Source: Chloroflexota bacterium (GTDB taxonomy: Bacteria; Chloroflexota; Anaerolineae; UBA4142). From it: a stretch of DNA of 43,045 nt. Positions 8,682 to 17,374 of the stretch are shown here, piece by piece. The position numbers were made by a program, and so were the translations under genes. The stretch covers positions 1 through 43,045 of the forward strand of contig JACRPR010000122.1 in the NCBI GenBank assembly GCA_016223105.1. The letters are read 5' to 3'. Position 1 is the first letter of the stretch. Each line of letters starts with the position of its first letter. The notes beneath the pieces are model-generated. The model had not been told where the DNA came from. It made no database searches and saw nothing but the letters and a program-made list of their open reading frames with translations.

Positions 8682-9272
8682 ATGTCTGCTGTAACATACG
8701 AACTCAAAGCCAGTTACGCGTTCATCGAACGCAACATCAATATCGTGAAACGGTACTGGGCGTGGGAATTCGTGTGGCTGATTTATTCGATCACGAATTC
8801 GCTCTCAGTCGCGTTTATCGGACCGGGCGTTGGCGCGATTGGCGCGACGAACGTGGACAGTCGCTACCTCGTGTTGTATCTGATCATCGGCACGATTGTG
8901 TGGCGGTACCTCTCGGTGATCTTTTACTGGCTCGCGGATGTGATCGGCATGGAACGCTGGGAAGGCACGATTGAGTACACGCTGATGGCGCCCATCACAC
9001 GGATGACACATCTCGTTGGACACACCGCGTTCGCGGTCGTTTACTCGCTGGCGCATACCGCCCTGCGTTTCTTCGCGACGTACTCGCCCGCGACATACGT
9101 GCTTGAGGGCACACGCGCCGCTCTGCTCGATGGCGTTCCAACGCTTGCGCTCGGTCAGTACATCGCGCCGTTGCTCGTGATGGGCGCGATCCTGGTGCCA
9201 CTCGGTTTGTGGTCGTTTCGCGCGGCGGAGACGTACGCGAAAAAAACCGGGAAACTGAAACGGAACGGATAA
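8682..9272 (+). CDS. ABC-2 type permease, apparently internally deleted
   Basis: MSAVTYELKASYAFIERNINIVKRYWAWEFVW..., C-terminal TYSPATYVLEGTRAALLDG; the middle TM segments expected for this family are not seen. Confidence 0.75.
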   Translation: MSAVTYELKASYAFIERNINIVKRYWAWEFVWLIYSITNSLSVAFIGPGVGAIGATNVDSRYLVLYLIIGTIVWRYLSVIFYWLADVIGMERWEGTIEYTLMAPITRMTHLVGHTAFAVVYSLAHTALRFFATYSPATYVLEGTRAALLDGVPTLALGQYIAPLLVMGAILVPLGLWSFRAAETYAKKTGKLKRNG

Positions 9273-9277
9273 AAATT

Positions 9278-9350
9278 GGACGCGGACAAACGCAGACAAA
9301 CGCGGATAAAAAATAAAATCCGCGTTCCTCCGCGTTTGTCCGCGTCCCAA
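9278..9350. repeat. 10-bp-unit inverted tandem repeat
   Basis: CGCGGACAAA CGCAGACAAA CGCGGATAAA ... ATCCGCGTTCCTCCGCGTTTGTCCGCGTCC. Confidence 0.9.
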
Positions 9351-9361
9351 TAGGATTTGAT

Positions 9362-10573
9362 TTGAACAAACTCAACGCGTACGCCACATACCTGGTTATG
9401 CAAGGCGCGGATGGAATGATCTCGTCGGTCATCTTCACCGTAAACATGATTTACCAGGCGACGATTGTCGGACTCGATCCATTGCAACTCGTCCTGGTTG
9501 GCACAACGCTCGAACTCACCGCGTTTTTGTTTGAGGTGCCGACCGGCGTCGTCGCCGATGTGTACTCACGCCGATTGTCCGTCATCATCGGCTACGTTTT
9601 GATCGGCGTCGGTTTTCTCGTCGAAGGATTGTTCCCGTTTTTCGCGACCGTGTTGATCGCGCAAGTGATCTGGGGTATCGGTTGGACGTTCACGAGCGGC
9701 GCGACCGAAGCGTGGCTCGCGGACGAGATCGGCGAAGCGAACGCGGGACGCGCGTACTTGCGCGCCGCGCAAGTTTCGCAAATCGCAACGCTCGTTGGAA
9801 TTATCGCGAGTGTGATCCTGGGAAATGACCGCGTCAACATTCCGATCATCATCGGCGGCGCGGGGTTTATCGCGATTGGAATTTTTCTCGCGCTCGCGAT
9901 GCCGGAAACCGGGTTCAAACCGACACCGGTCGAAAATCGCGAATCGTTCCGCGCGCTGTGGCAAACGTTTCGCGGCGGATTGCGAATGGTGCGCGCGCGT
10001 CCCGCGCTGATGACGATCCTGGGTATCGGTTTGTGCTACGGATTGTACAGCGAAGGATTTGATCGGCTCTGGACGCCGTTCATTCTCTCATTTGAAATTC
10101 CGGTGTTTGATGGTTTGACACCGGTCGCATGGTTCGGCATCCTTCGCGTCAGCGCGATTTTGCTCGGCATCGCGGGCGTCGAAATCGCGCGACGACGTGT
10201 GAACATGGACGATGAAGCATCGGTGCGCCGCGCGATGTTTTTGCTCAGCGCGTTGATGGTCGCGAGTTTGTTCGCGTTCAGCGCGGCGTTTCACTTTTCG
10301 ATGGCAGTTGCGGCGTACTGGATTTTTTCGGCGATGCGCCAAACGAAAAATCCATTGTATACCGCGTGGGTCAATCAAAAACTCGATCCAAAAGTGCGCG
10401 CGACCGTCGTCTCGATGAGCAGTCAGGTGGACGCGTTCGGACAAATCGCCGGCGGTCCGCCGGTCGGATTGATCGGATCGCTCGTTTCACTGCGCGCCGC
10501 GCTCGCGACCAGCGCGCTCATTCTCACACCGGTGCTCGCGCTGTTCGCGCGCGCATCGCGTAAGGCAAATTAA
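9362..10573 (+). CDS. MFS transporter
   Basis: multi-TM; FEVPTGVVADVYSRRLSVIIGY. Confidence 0.9.
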   Translation: MNKLNAYATYLVMQGADGMISSVIFTVNMIYQATIVGLDPLQLVLVGTTLELTAFLFEVPTGVVADVYSRRLSVIIGYVLIGVGFLVEGLFPFFATVLIAQVIWGIGWTFTSGATEAWLADEIGEANAGRAYLRAAQVSQIATLVGIIASVILGNDRVNIPIIIGGAGFIAIGIFLALAMPETGFKPTPVENRESFRALWQTFRGGLRMVRARPALMTILGIGLCYGLYSEGFDRLWTPFILSFEIPVFDGLTPVAWFGILRVSAILLGIAGVEIARRRVNMDDEASVRRAMFLLSALMVASLFAFSAAFHFSMAVAAYWIFSAMRQTKNPLYTAWVNQKLDPKVRATVVSMSSQVDAFGQIAGGPPVGLIGSLVSLRAALATSALILTPVLALFARASRKAN

Positions 10574-10598
10574 TAAATTTGCCCAACAGGAGGAAAAT

Positions 10599-10715
10599 AT
10601 GCAAACGGTAAAATTTCTTCAGCTCAATGTATTAACCAAACTCAATTCGAATGCCAGGAGAAATTCCTCCGATGGATTTTCACACAACCGAATATCACCA
10701 AGAATGGGAAGACGA
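10599..10715 (+). CDS. possible small upstream ORF overlapping the RIO kinase start
   Basis: AGGAGG-N5-ATG, 38 aa MQTVKFLQLNVLTKLNSNARRNSSDGFSHNRISPRMGRR. Confidence 0.35.
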
Positions 10716-11643
10716 TGATTTGATCACGCGCCGCCGCGCGCACAAAACGGATCGCGCGTTGCACAAGAAACGCACGATCCACAACGTCGCGGATGAGATC
10801 GCCGCGAACGCGCCCGCCGAAGCGTTGGGCGCGGACGAAGAATTTCATCCGACGTTCACCGGCTCGCGCTATGAACGCGCGTGGTTGTACGATTATCTCG
10901 CGCCGTTTTATCACGACCACATCATTCACGATGTTCTGCGTCAAGTGAAAGGCGGCAAAGAGGCGACAGTGTACTGTTGTCTCGCGGATGCGCGGATGCC
11001 GATGCGCTACATCGCCGCCAAAGTGTATCGCCCGAAAATGTTTCGCGCGCTCAAGAACGACGCGGTGTATCGCCAGGGTCGCGTGATGCGCGACGAAGAA
11101 AACCAGGTCGTGCGCGGGCGGCGCGAAAAACTCGCGATGCAAAAGAAAACCGGCTTTGGGCAAGAACTCTTGCACAACGCTTGGCTCGCGAACGAGTTTG
11201 CGTTTTTGCAACGGCTTGCCGCCGCCGGTGTCGCGGTCGCGCAACCGATCGCGCACAGCAACAATGCGATCTTGATGGAGTACTTGGGCGACGCGCAACT
11301 GCCCGCGCCAACGTTGAACACCGTGCGCCTCGCGCGGGATGAAGCGCAAGCGCTGTTTGATCGCGTTGTGCACCACATCGCGCAAATGCTCGCGCACGAT
11401 TGCGTGCATGCCGATTTGAGCGCGTTCAACATTCTGTACTGGGACGGCGATTTTCGCATCATTGATTTTCCGCAAGCCGTCAGTCCGTACGTGAATCCGC
11501 AAGCGTTTCAAATGTTCGAGCGCGATGTAACGCGCATCTGCGAGTACTTTATGCGGTACGATCTGCGCGCGGACGCGCGGCAACTCGCGCGCGAGCTGTG
11601 GAAGCAGAACGTCGCGCGCGATGCGTCGGAAGTGTTTTTGTAA
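10672..11643 (+). CDS. RIO1-type serine/threonine kinase
   Basis: GKEATVYCC, DCVHADLSAFNILYWDG, IIDFPQAV. Confidence 0.88.
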   Translation: MDFHTTEYHQEWEDDDLITRRRAHKTDRALHKKRTIHNVADEIAANAPAEALGADEEFHPTFTGSRYERAWLYDYLAPFYHDHIIHDVLRQVKGGKEATVYCCLADARMPMRYIAAKVYRPKMFRALKNDAVYRQGRVMRDEENQVVRGRREKLAMQKKTGFGQELLHNAWLANEFAFLQRLAAAGVAVAQPIAHSNNAILMEYLGDAQLPAPTLNTVRLARDEAQALFDRVVHHIAQMLAHDCVHADLSAFNILYWDGDFRIIDFPQAVSPYVNPQAFQMFERDVTRICEYFMRYDLRADARQLARELWKQNVARDASEVFL

Positions 11644-11652
11644 AAGAAAAAC

Positions 11653-11685
11653 AGACCCGAAGGGTTTCGGAAACCCTTCGGGTCT
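11653..11685. repeat. palindromic element AGACCCGAAGGGTTTCGGAAACCCTTCGGGTCT
   Basis: perfect inverted arms; same family as the interrupted element at 15055-15179. Confidence 0.9.
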
Positions 11686-11704
11686 CCACGAAAGGAATTT
11701 TGCA

Positions 11705-13057
11705 ATGACCTCTCTCAAAGTTGGATTACCCGGAATGAAGGTCGCACTCGCGCTTACTCAACTGCCGCGCGATCTCGGCGGCGACCTGGTTTTGCGAACC
11801 GCGACGTTGGACGACACTGAACCGCTCGCGCAATTTTGCGGGCGCGTGTTTGGGCGCGATCAATTCGATTCCATCGCCGCCGAATTTTCGCGCGCGTACA
11901 TCACATTGCATCCGGCGGTTGGCGCGGCGAACGTGCTGATCGTCGAGGACACGCGGGCGCGCAAAATCGTTTCGACAATGTTGTTGATTCCGCAAACCTG
12001 GACGTATGCCGGAATTCCGTTCGGCGTCGGGCGCGTCGAAATGGTCGCGACCGATCCCGATCATCGGCGGCGCGGTTTGGTGCGCGCACAGTTCGATGCG
12101 TTGCACGCAATCAGCGCGGCGATGGGACATCAAGTTCAAGGTATCACCGGCATTTACTGGTTCTATCGCCAGTTCGAGTACGAGTACGCGCTCGATCTCG
12201 GCGGCGGCAAAATGATCACGTTCGACGCGATTCCCGCGCGCAAAGAAAACGAAACCGAGCCGTACCGATTGCGCGGGCTGACGTACGCCGACATCGCGTT
12301 CGCGCAATCGCTCTACGCGCGCGATTGCGCGCGATCATTGATCGCGTGCCCGCGTGCGGAAGCGGATTGGCGATACCTGCTCGACATTTCGCCGGATTCG
12401 TACGTTCAGTGTCCATACAACATCCTCGAGAACGCGGATGGACGCGCGGTCGGTTATATCGCGACTGCGCGCGAATTGGGAATGGGCGCGTGGTACGGCG
12501 CGTTTGAAATCGCGCTGATCGAAGGACAATCGTTGCGCGCGACGATGCCGCCGATTCTGCGCGCGCTCGCGGTGATGGCGCGCGAGGAAGCACAAAAGCA
12601 AAAGAAGGAAATCAAAGGCATTTACCTAAACCTGGGTCGCGCGCATCCAGCGTACGATGCGATTGCCGATTTGCCCGCGCGGATGCGCCCGCCGTACGCG
12701 TGGTACATTCGCGTCGCGGATTCGATCGCGTTCATCAATCACGTCGCTCCCGCGCTCGAAGCGAACCTGGCGCGTTCCGCGTTTGCCGGGCACAGCGGCG
12801 AAATCAAAATCAACGAGTATCGCGGCGGGATGCGTTTGATTCTCGAACAAGGTCGCGTGCGCGCGGAAACCTGGCAACCACTCGATCACGAGACGGACGC
12901 GGGCTTTCCGCCGCGCGTGTTTTGGCAAATGCTGTTTGGTCGCCACACGCTCGCGGAATTGCGCGAGGTTTTGCCGGATGTGTGGGCAAAAGATGATGCG
13001 TGGCTTTTGCTCGACGCGCTGTTGCCGAAACAAAATTCGTTTGTGGTTGCGGTGTAA
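11705..13057 (+). CDS. GNAT family N-acetyltransferase (large)
   Basis: LVLRTATLDDTEPLAQFCGRVFG..., VEMVATDPDHRRRGLVRAQFDALH. Confidence 0.8.
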   Translation: MTSLKVGLPGMKVALALTQLPRDLGGDLVLRTATLDDTEPLAQFCGRVFGRDQFDSIAAEFSRAYITLHPAVGAANVLIVEDTRARKIVSTMLLIPQTWTYAGIPFGVGRVEMVATDPDHRRRGLVRAQFDALHAISAAMGHQVQGITGIYWFYRQFEYEYALDLGGGKMITFDAIPARKENETEPYRLRGLTYADIAFAQSLYARDCARSLIACPRAEADWRYLLDISPDSYVQCPYNILENADGRAVGYIATARELGMGAWYGAFEIALIEGQSLRATMPPILRALAVMAREEAQKQKKEIKGIYLNLGRAHPAYDAIADLPARMRPPYAWYIRVADSIAFINHVAPALEANLARSAFAGHSGEIKINEYRGGMRLILEQGRVRAETWQPLDHETDAGFPPRVFWQMLFGRHTLAELREVLPDVWAKDDAWLLLDALLPKQNSFVVAV

Positions 13058-13088
13058 ACTGTTACCGATAAAAGATCGAGGAGGCACG

Positions 13089-14009
13089 ATGAACACGACG
13101 ATCATTTTCGCGCTGGCAAGCGCGCTCGCGATTGCGTTGGGCGCGGGCTTGCTTTTTATCGAACGCGGGCGATTTTTACGTGGCTCGACCTGGCGATTGT
13201 TGCGCGCGGGCGGTTGGCAAAAATTGCGCGACAAGACTTTTTTCCATTCCTATCTTTACGCGCGTTTTACTAAAGAGTACATCGGCTATGCGTTGAAAAA
13301 CGCGTTGCCAAAACTTTCGCCGCGCGCCCGGCACAGCGTGGCAGATCATTATCACGGCAAAGTTTTGCCGCTCGCGCTGGCGGAAGCCATCGTTACTCAC
13401 GATCACGACACCGCGCTCCACGATTTGGAGCAAGTGATCCCGTACCCGGTCGCGCGCAATTTGGTGTTGAACGGATCGCCGGAGGTCGCGGTGTTCGATT
13501 GTCCGTGCCGCACCGCGCGCGAGCATCACTGCGAACCGCTCCAGGTGTGTATGATCGTCGGTCAGCCGTTTGTAGATTTCATCGTCGAGCATCATCCGCA
13601 AACCGCGCGCCGCGTGACGACGAATCAAGCCATTGAAATTTTGCGCGCGGAACACGCACGCGGACATGTTCACACCGCGTATTTCAAAGACGCGATGCTG
13701 GATCGCTTTTACGCGATCTGTAATTGTTGCAAATGTTGTTGCGGCGGCATCGAAGCGATGATGAAGCATCACGTTCCGATGCTCGCGTCGTCGGGGTACG
13801 TCGCGCGCGTCAACGAAATTTTGTGCGCGGGTTGCGGAACGTGCGCGGACGCGTGCGCGTTCGATGCGATTCAACTCAACGGACATTCCAACGTCATCTG
13901 GGAAAAATGTATGGGTTGCGGCGTGTGCGAAGGACAATGTCCGAATGACGCGATTGAACTTGCGCGCGATGAGCACAAGGGCGTGCCGTTGGATGTGCGC
14001 GCGTTGTAA
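13089..14009 (+). CDS. 4Fe-4S ferredoxin-domain protein with N-terminal TM
   Basis: CAGCGTCADACAFDAIQL and CMGCGVCEGQCPNDAIEL; additional CNCCKCCCGG. Confidence 0.88.
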   Translation: MNTTIIFALASALAIALGAGLLFIERGRFLRGSTWRLLRAGGWQKLRDKTFFHSYLYARFTKEYIGYALKNALPKLSPRARHSVADHYHGKVLPLALAEAIVTHDHDTALHDLEQVIPYPVARNLVLNGSPEVAVFDCPCRTAREHHCEPLQVCMIVGQPFVDFIVEHHPQTARRVTTNQAIEILRAEHARGHVHTAYFKDAMLDRFYAICNCCKCCCGGIEAMMKHHVPMLASSGYVARVNEILCAGCGTCADACAFDAIQLNGHSNVIWEKCMGCGVCEGQCPNDAIELARDEHKGVPLDVRAL

Positions 14010-14025
14010 GCGCGATTTGATTTTT

Positions 14026-14053
14026 TTGGCAATTGCGCGGATGTGGATATAAT
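14026..14053 (+). promoter_or_regulatory. promoter TTGGCA-N16-TATAAT
   Basis: direct sequence match 15 nt upstream of ATG 14068. Confidence 0.7.
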
Positions 14054-14067
14054 TCACCCGATAGCTA

Positions 14068-15063
14068 ATGATCCAATTTTTACCGGACAATTTATTGCGC
14101 CGCTTGCGGGCAATGTTCGCGTTCGTTTGCATCGCAAGCGGCGTCGCATTTTTGAATGTCGCGTGCGCGCCGCGCGATTCGCAGATCGATCCATCTCCCA
14201 CTGAAATCGCGCCTGTTCCCACGAAAATCGCGTTCGCGGTTCCGACGGACACGCCCACCCCGACGCGTACTCCCACCGCAACGCGCACGTCAACATTTAC
14301 CCCGACCGCGACGCGCACGCGTACGCGCACCGCCACACCGAAGCCAACCGCGACGGCGATGCCGACGCGCGCGAGCAACGCGCCAGTCGCCGCGCTCGCC
14401 GCGCCATCGCCAACCCTGGTTTCGATTCCCGGCGAAAGTTATCGCACACTGCGCGTTTTTTCCGCGCCGGTCAATCGTCCCGCGGCAACGCATCCCGATT
14501 TCAATCTCGCCGTGCGCGGCTTCGCGCCGACCCAGGGCACGCTCAAACTCGTTGACATTGATGGTCCCGCCGATCCCGCCGCGCCGCAACTCGCGACATT
14601 TTTCAGCGACAATCGGACTGCGACATTTAGCGCGCTGTATCAAATTTACGAATGGAACTGGGAATGTAATTGTCGCGGCGCGCTCATCACGGATCCAGAT
14701 GCGACAATGGCGGGACTCGTCGCGAATCCGGGCGAGACTCTGCACGTCCCGGTTTCCGGTTACAACATCGGCGAAGGCATGGAAGTGTTGGTGTTGTACG
14801 CGGACGCGGAACGTATCACGCTCAAGTACTCGCGCGAAGACAGCGTAACCGGCGGTTATACATTTTACATCGAAGGGATCGCGGTCGAAGCGAATTTGCT
14901 CGCGTTATATCAGCAAGCAAACAGCGCGGGGCGCGGCGAACTCCCGGCATTGCGCGAAGGTCAAGCGTTCGCGCGCGCGCGCGAAAACCAGGTCAAGGTT
15001 GTTACACGTGATGGCGCGTTCTTCGATCCGCGCTCGCGCAAAGATTGGTGGCGAAGACCCTAA
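14068..15063 (+). CDS. lipoprotein-like surface protein with TPT-rich linker
   Basis: FLNVACAP lipobox-like; TPTPTRTPTATRTSTFTPT. Confidence 0.65.
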   Translation: MIQFLPDNLLRRLRAMFAFVCIASGVAFLNVACAPRDSQIDPSPTEIAPVPTKIAFAVPTDTPTPTRTPTATRTSTFTPTATRTRTRTATPKPTATAMPTRASNAPVAALAAPSPTLVSIPGESYRTLRVFSAPVNRPAATHPDFNLAVRGFAPTQGTLKLVDIDGPADPAAPQLATFFSDNRTATFSALYQIYEWNWECNCRGALITDPDATMAGLVANPGETLHVPVSGYNIGEGMEVLVLYADAERITLKYSREDSVTGGYTFYIEGIAVEANLLALYQQANSAGRGELPALREGQAFARARENQVKVVTRDGAFFDPRSRKDWWRRP

Positions 15064-15179
15064 GAAAGTGTTTTGAAATTGACTGTGGAGCGGCTTTTCC
15101 AAGCCGCATATGCGGGCTAGAAAGCCCGCGCCACGAATTTCAAAACACTCTCTAAGGGTTTTGGAAACCCTTAGGGTCT
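15055..15179. mobile_element. palindrome interrupted by MITE/BIME-like insert with 5-bp TSD
   Basis: AGACC-CTAAG-[15065..15151]-CTAAG-GGTTTTGGAAACCCTTAGGGTCT; insert TIRs AAAGTGTTTTGAAATT / AATTTCAAAACACTCT. Confidence 0.85.
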
Positions 15180-15227
15180 CGGACAAATTTGAAATTTGTC
15201 CCACTTGTGATAGAATAGCCCCGCTCT

Positions 15228-16676
15228 ATGAAAAAATTAACTGCGTTTCTATTTAGCGTGATCGTCTTCGCCGGACTCGTTACCGCGCCGCCACCGCAAG
15301 CCAATGCGCGCCTCGCGCCGCTCGTGCTTGCGTTCTACTACAACTGGTACGACGAAAATACCTGGAAGCCCTCCGTCGTGCCGGATATGCCCGTGCTCAA
15401 ATATCTCTCGCGCGATCCGATCAACACCGCGCGCCAGATCGTCGAAGCGCGCAACGCCGGGATTGATGCGCTTGTCGTGTCGTGGTGGGGGCAGGGCAAT
15501 CCGACCGAAGACAATTTCAAAGCGATGCTCGAACAAGCGCGCGGCTTGTACTATAATGTCGCGATTGATTTTGAATTGACCTCGCCGTTTTATCACAATC
15601 GCGATGATGTGATTCGCTCGTTGCGCTATTTGATCGCGACGCACGCGCAACATCCGGCGTACCTCAAAGTGAACGGCAAGCCGGTGATTTTTTTCTGGCG
15701 CGAACAAAAGTGGAGCGTGGACGATTGGCGCGCGATTCGTAACGCGGTGGATCCGCAAAACAAAACGTTGTGGATCGAAGAAGGCATTGACGTTTCGTAC
15801 TTGCGCGTCTTTGACGGACATCATTTGTATTCGATTGCGTGGTCGCCCAACGTCGAAGCCGAACTCCGCAAGTGGCCCCCCCGCATCGCGCGATTTGGCG
15901 CGGATAAAATTTGGGTCGCGACCGTGATGCCGGGCAATGATGATCTAAAAACGAAACGTCCCGACTCGTACGTCCGCGATCGTCAGAATGGCGAATTTTA
16001 TCGGCAGAGTTGGCGCGCCGCGTTCGCGACGTACCCCGATTGGATCATCATCACGAGTTACAACGAATGGGTCGAAGGCACGATGATCGAACCGAGCGTG
16101 ACGTACGGCAATTTGTATCTCGACATTACGCGCGAGTACGCCGCGAAATTCAAAGCCGGCTTACCCTCGCCCACGCCCGCACCGACGCGCACCGCGACGC
16201 CAACCGCGACGACCGCGCCGACGCGCACGCCAACATCAACAACCACACCGACGAGCGAACCTGGGATCACGCCGACGACCGAGCCGGTTTCGCAAAGCAA
16301 ACCGGAACCCACCGCGACGCGCGCCGCGCCCGCGACGATCACGCGCACCGCGACGCCGGTTCGCACGCGCACACCCGAAGCGACCGGCACGCCGCCGCCG
16401 CCCGATGGTTTCCGCGCGACCGTGATCGATCTCGTGCGTGTGCGCGCCGCGCCCAGCACCGACGCCGCGATCCTGGGACGCTTGAAAGAAGGATCGATCA
16501 TCTACGTCGTCGGGCGCACCGAAGACGCCAAGTGGTATCAAATTTATTTTCCGAATTTTAGGAGCCGCGGCTGGATCGCCGGTGATTTGATCACGACCGA
16601 GCCGGACAATGATGCCGAGCCGGAACCCGAAGCAACGCGGATCGCGTTGCCGCCGGATGAACGCGGTATGCCGTAA
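15228..16676 (+). CDS. GH99/WbsX-like glycan-active protein with TP-rich linker and C-terminal SH3b domain
   Basis: AFYYNWYDENTW, DALVVSWWGQG, IITSYNEWVEGTMIEPS; VRAAPSTDAAILGRLKEGSIIYVVGR. Confidence 0.75.
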   Translation: MKKLTAFLFSVIVFAGLVTAPPPQANARLAPLVLAFYYNWYDENTWKPSVVPDMPVLKYLSRDPINTARQIVEARNAGIDALVVSWWGQGNPTEDNFKAMLEQARGLYYNVAIDFELTSPFYHNRDDVIRSLRYLIATHAQHPAYLKVNGKPVIFFWREQKWSVDDWRAIRNAVDPQNKTLWIEEGIDVSYLRVFDGHHLYSIAWSPNVEAELRKWPPRIARFGADKIWVATVMPGNDDLKTKRPDSYVRDRQNGEFYRQSWRAAFATYPDWIIITSYNEWVEGTMIEPSVTYGNLYLDITREYAAKFKAGLPSPTPAPTRTATPTATTAPTRTPTSTTTPTSEPGITPTTEPVSQSKPEPTATRAAPATITRTATPVRTRTPEATGTPPPPDGFRATVIDLVRVRAAPSTDAAILGRLKEGSIIYVVGRTEDAKWYQIYFPNFRSRGWIAGDLITTEPDNDAEPEPEATRIALPPDERGMP

Positions 16677-16711
16677 CGCAAATTTGTAAATTTGCGCCAC
16701 AAGGAGACCTG

Positions 16712-17290
16712 GTGGCTGATCTCGAAAAAGATATTGCGAAAATTCTCATCACGCGCGATCAACTCCGCGCGCGCATCGCCGAGTTGGGTAATGCGCTCAG
16801 TCGCGATTATGCCGGGCAGGATTTGCTCCTCGTTTGCATTTTGAAAGGCGGCGTGCTTTTTCTCAGTGATTTGATTCGCGCGATTCACATTCCGCACGCG
16901 ATTGAGTTTATGGCGATCTCGTCGTACGGCGGCACACGCATCGAATCGTCCGGCGTCGTGCGAATTATGATGGATTTGAATTCGAATATCGCTGGGCGCA
17001 ACGTGTTGATCGTCGAAGATATTGTGGACACCGGGCGCACGCTGGCGTACATCATCGAAAATTTACGCACGCGTAATCCCGCCTCACTAAAAATTTGCGC
17101 GCTCCTCGATAAACCAAGTCGCCGCGAAGTGAAAGTGAATTTGGATTATATCGGCTTTGCGGTGCCGAACGAATTTGTCGTCGGCTACGGACTCGATTAC
17201 AACGAAATCTATCGCAATCTCGATTTTATCGGCGTGCTCAAACCGGAAATGTACGCCAAGCCGGCTGAGGACAGCGAATCCGCAACCTAA
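16712..17290 (+). CDS. hpt: hypoxanthine phosphoribosyltransferase
   Basis: VLIVEDIVDTGRTLAYI, LLVCILKGGVLFLSDLIR. Confidence 0.95.
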   Translation: MADLEKDIAKILITRDQLRARIAELGNALSRDYAGQDLLLVCILKGGVLFLSDLIRAIHIPHAIEFMAISSYGGTRIESSGVVRIMMDLNSNIAGRNVLIVEDIVDTGRTLAYIIENLRTRNPASLKICALLDKPSRREVKVNLDYIGFAVPNEFVVGYGLDYNEIYRNLDFIGVLKPEMYAKPAEDSESAT

Positions 17291-17374
17291 CAAAAAACTT
17301 CCGAAATCTTGGAGATTTCGGAAGTTTGAAAAAAGTAGAGACGTTCGCGAAGCATGCAACGTCTCTACTTTTTT
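17290..17374. repeat. two adjacent palindromes between convergent genes
   Basis: CTTCCGAAATCttggaGATTTCGGAAG and GTAGAGACGTT cgcgaagcatgc AACGTCTCTAC followed by TTTTTTT. Confidence 0.85.

Noticed and set aside
13176-14378. 400-aa minus-strand ORF with VGVGVAVGV repeats
   Set aside because: Antisense to the ferredoxin gene and the TPT linker; Gly/Val repeats are the mirror of Thr/Pro codons, no independent coding signal
16058-16501. Minus-strand VGVGV-rich ORF
   Set aside because: Antisense of the TP-rich linker of the GH99-like gene
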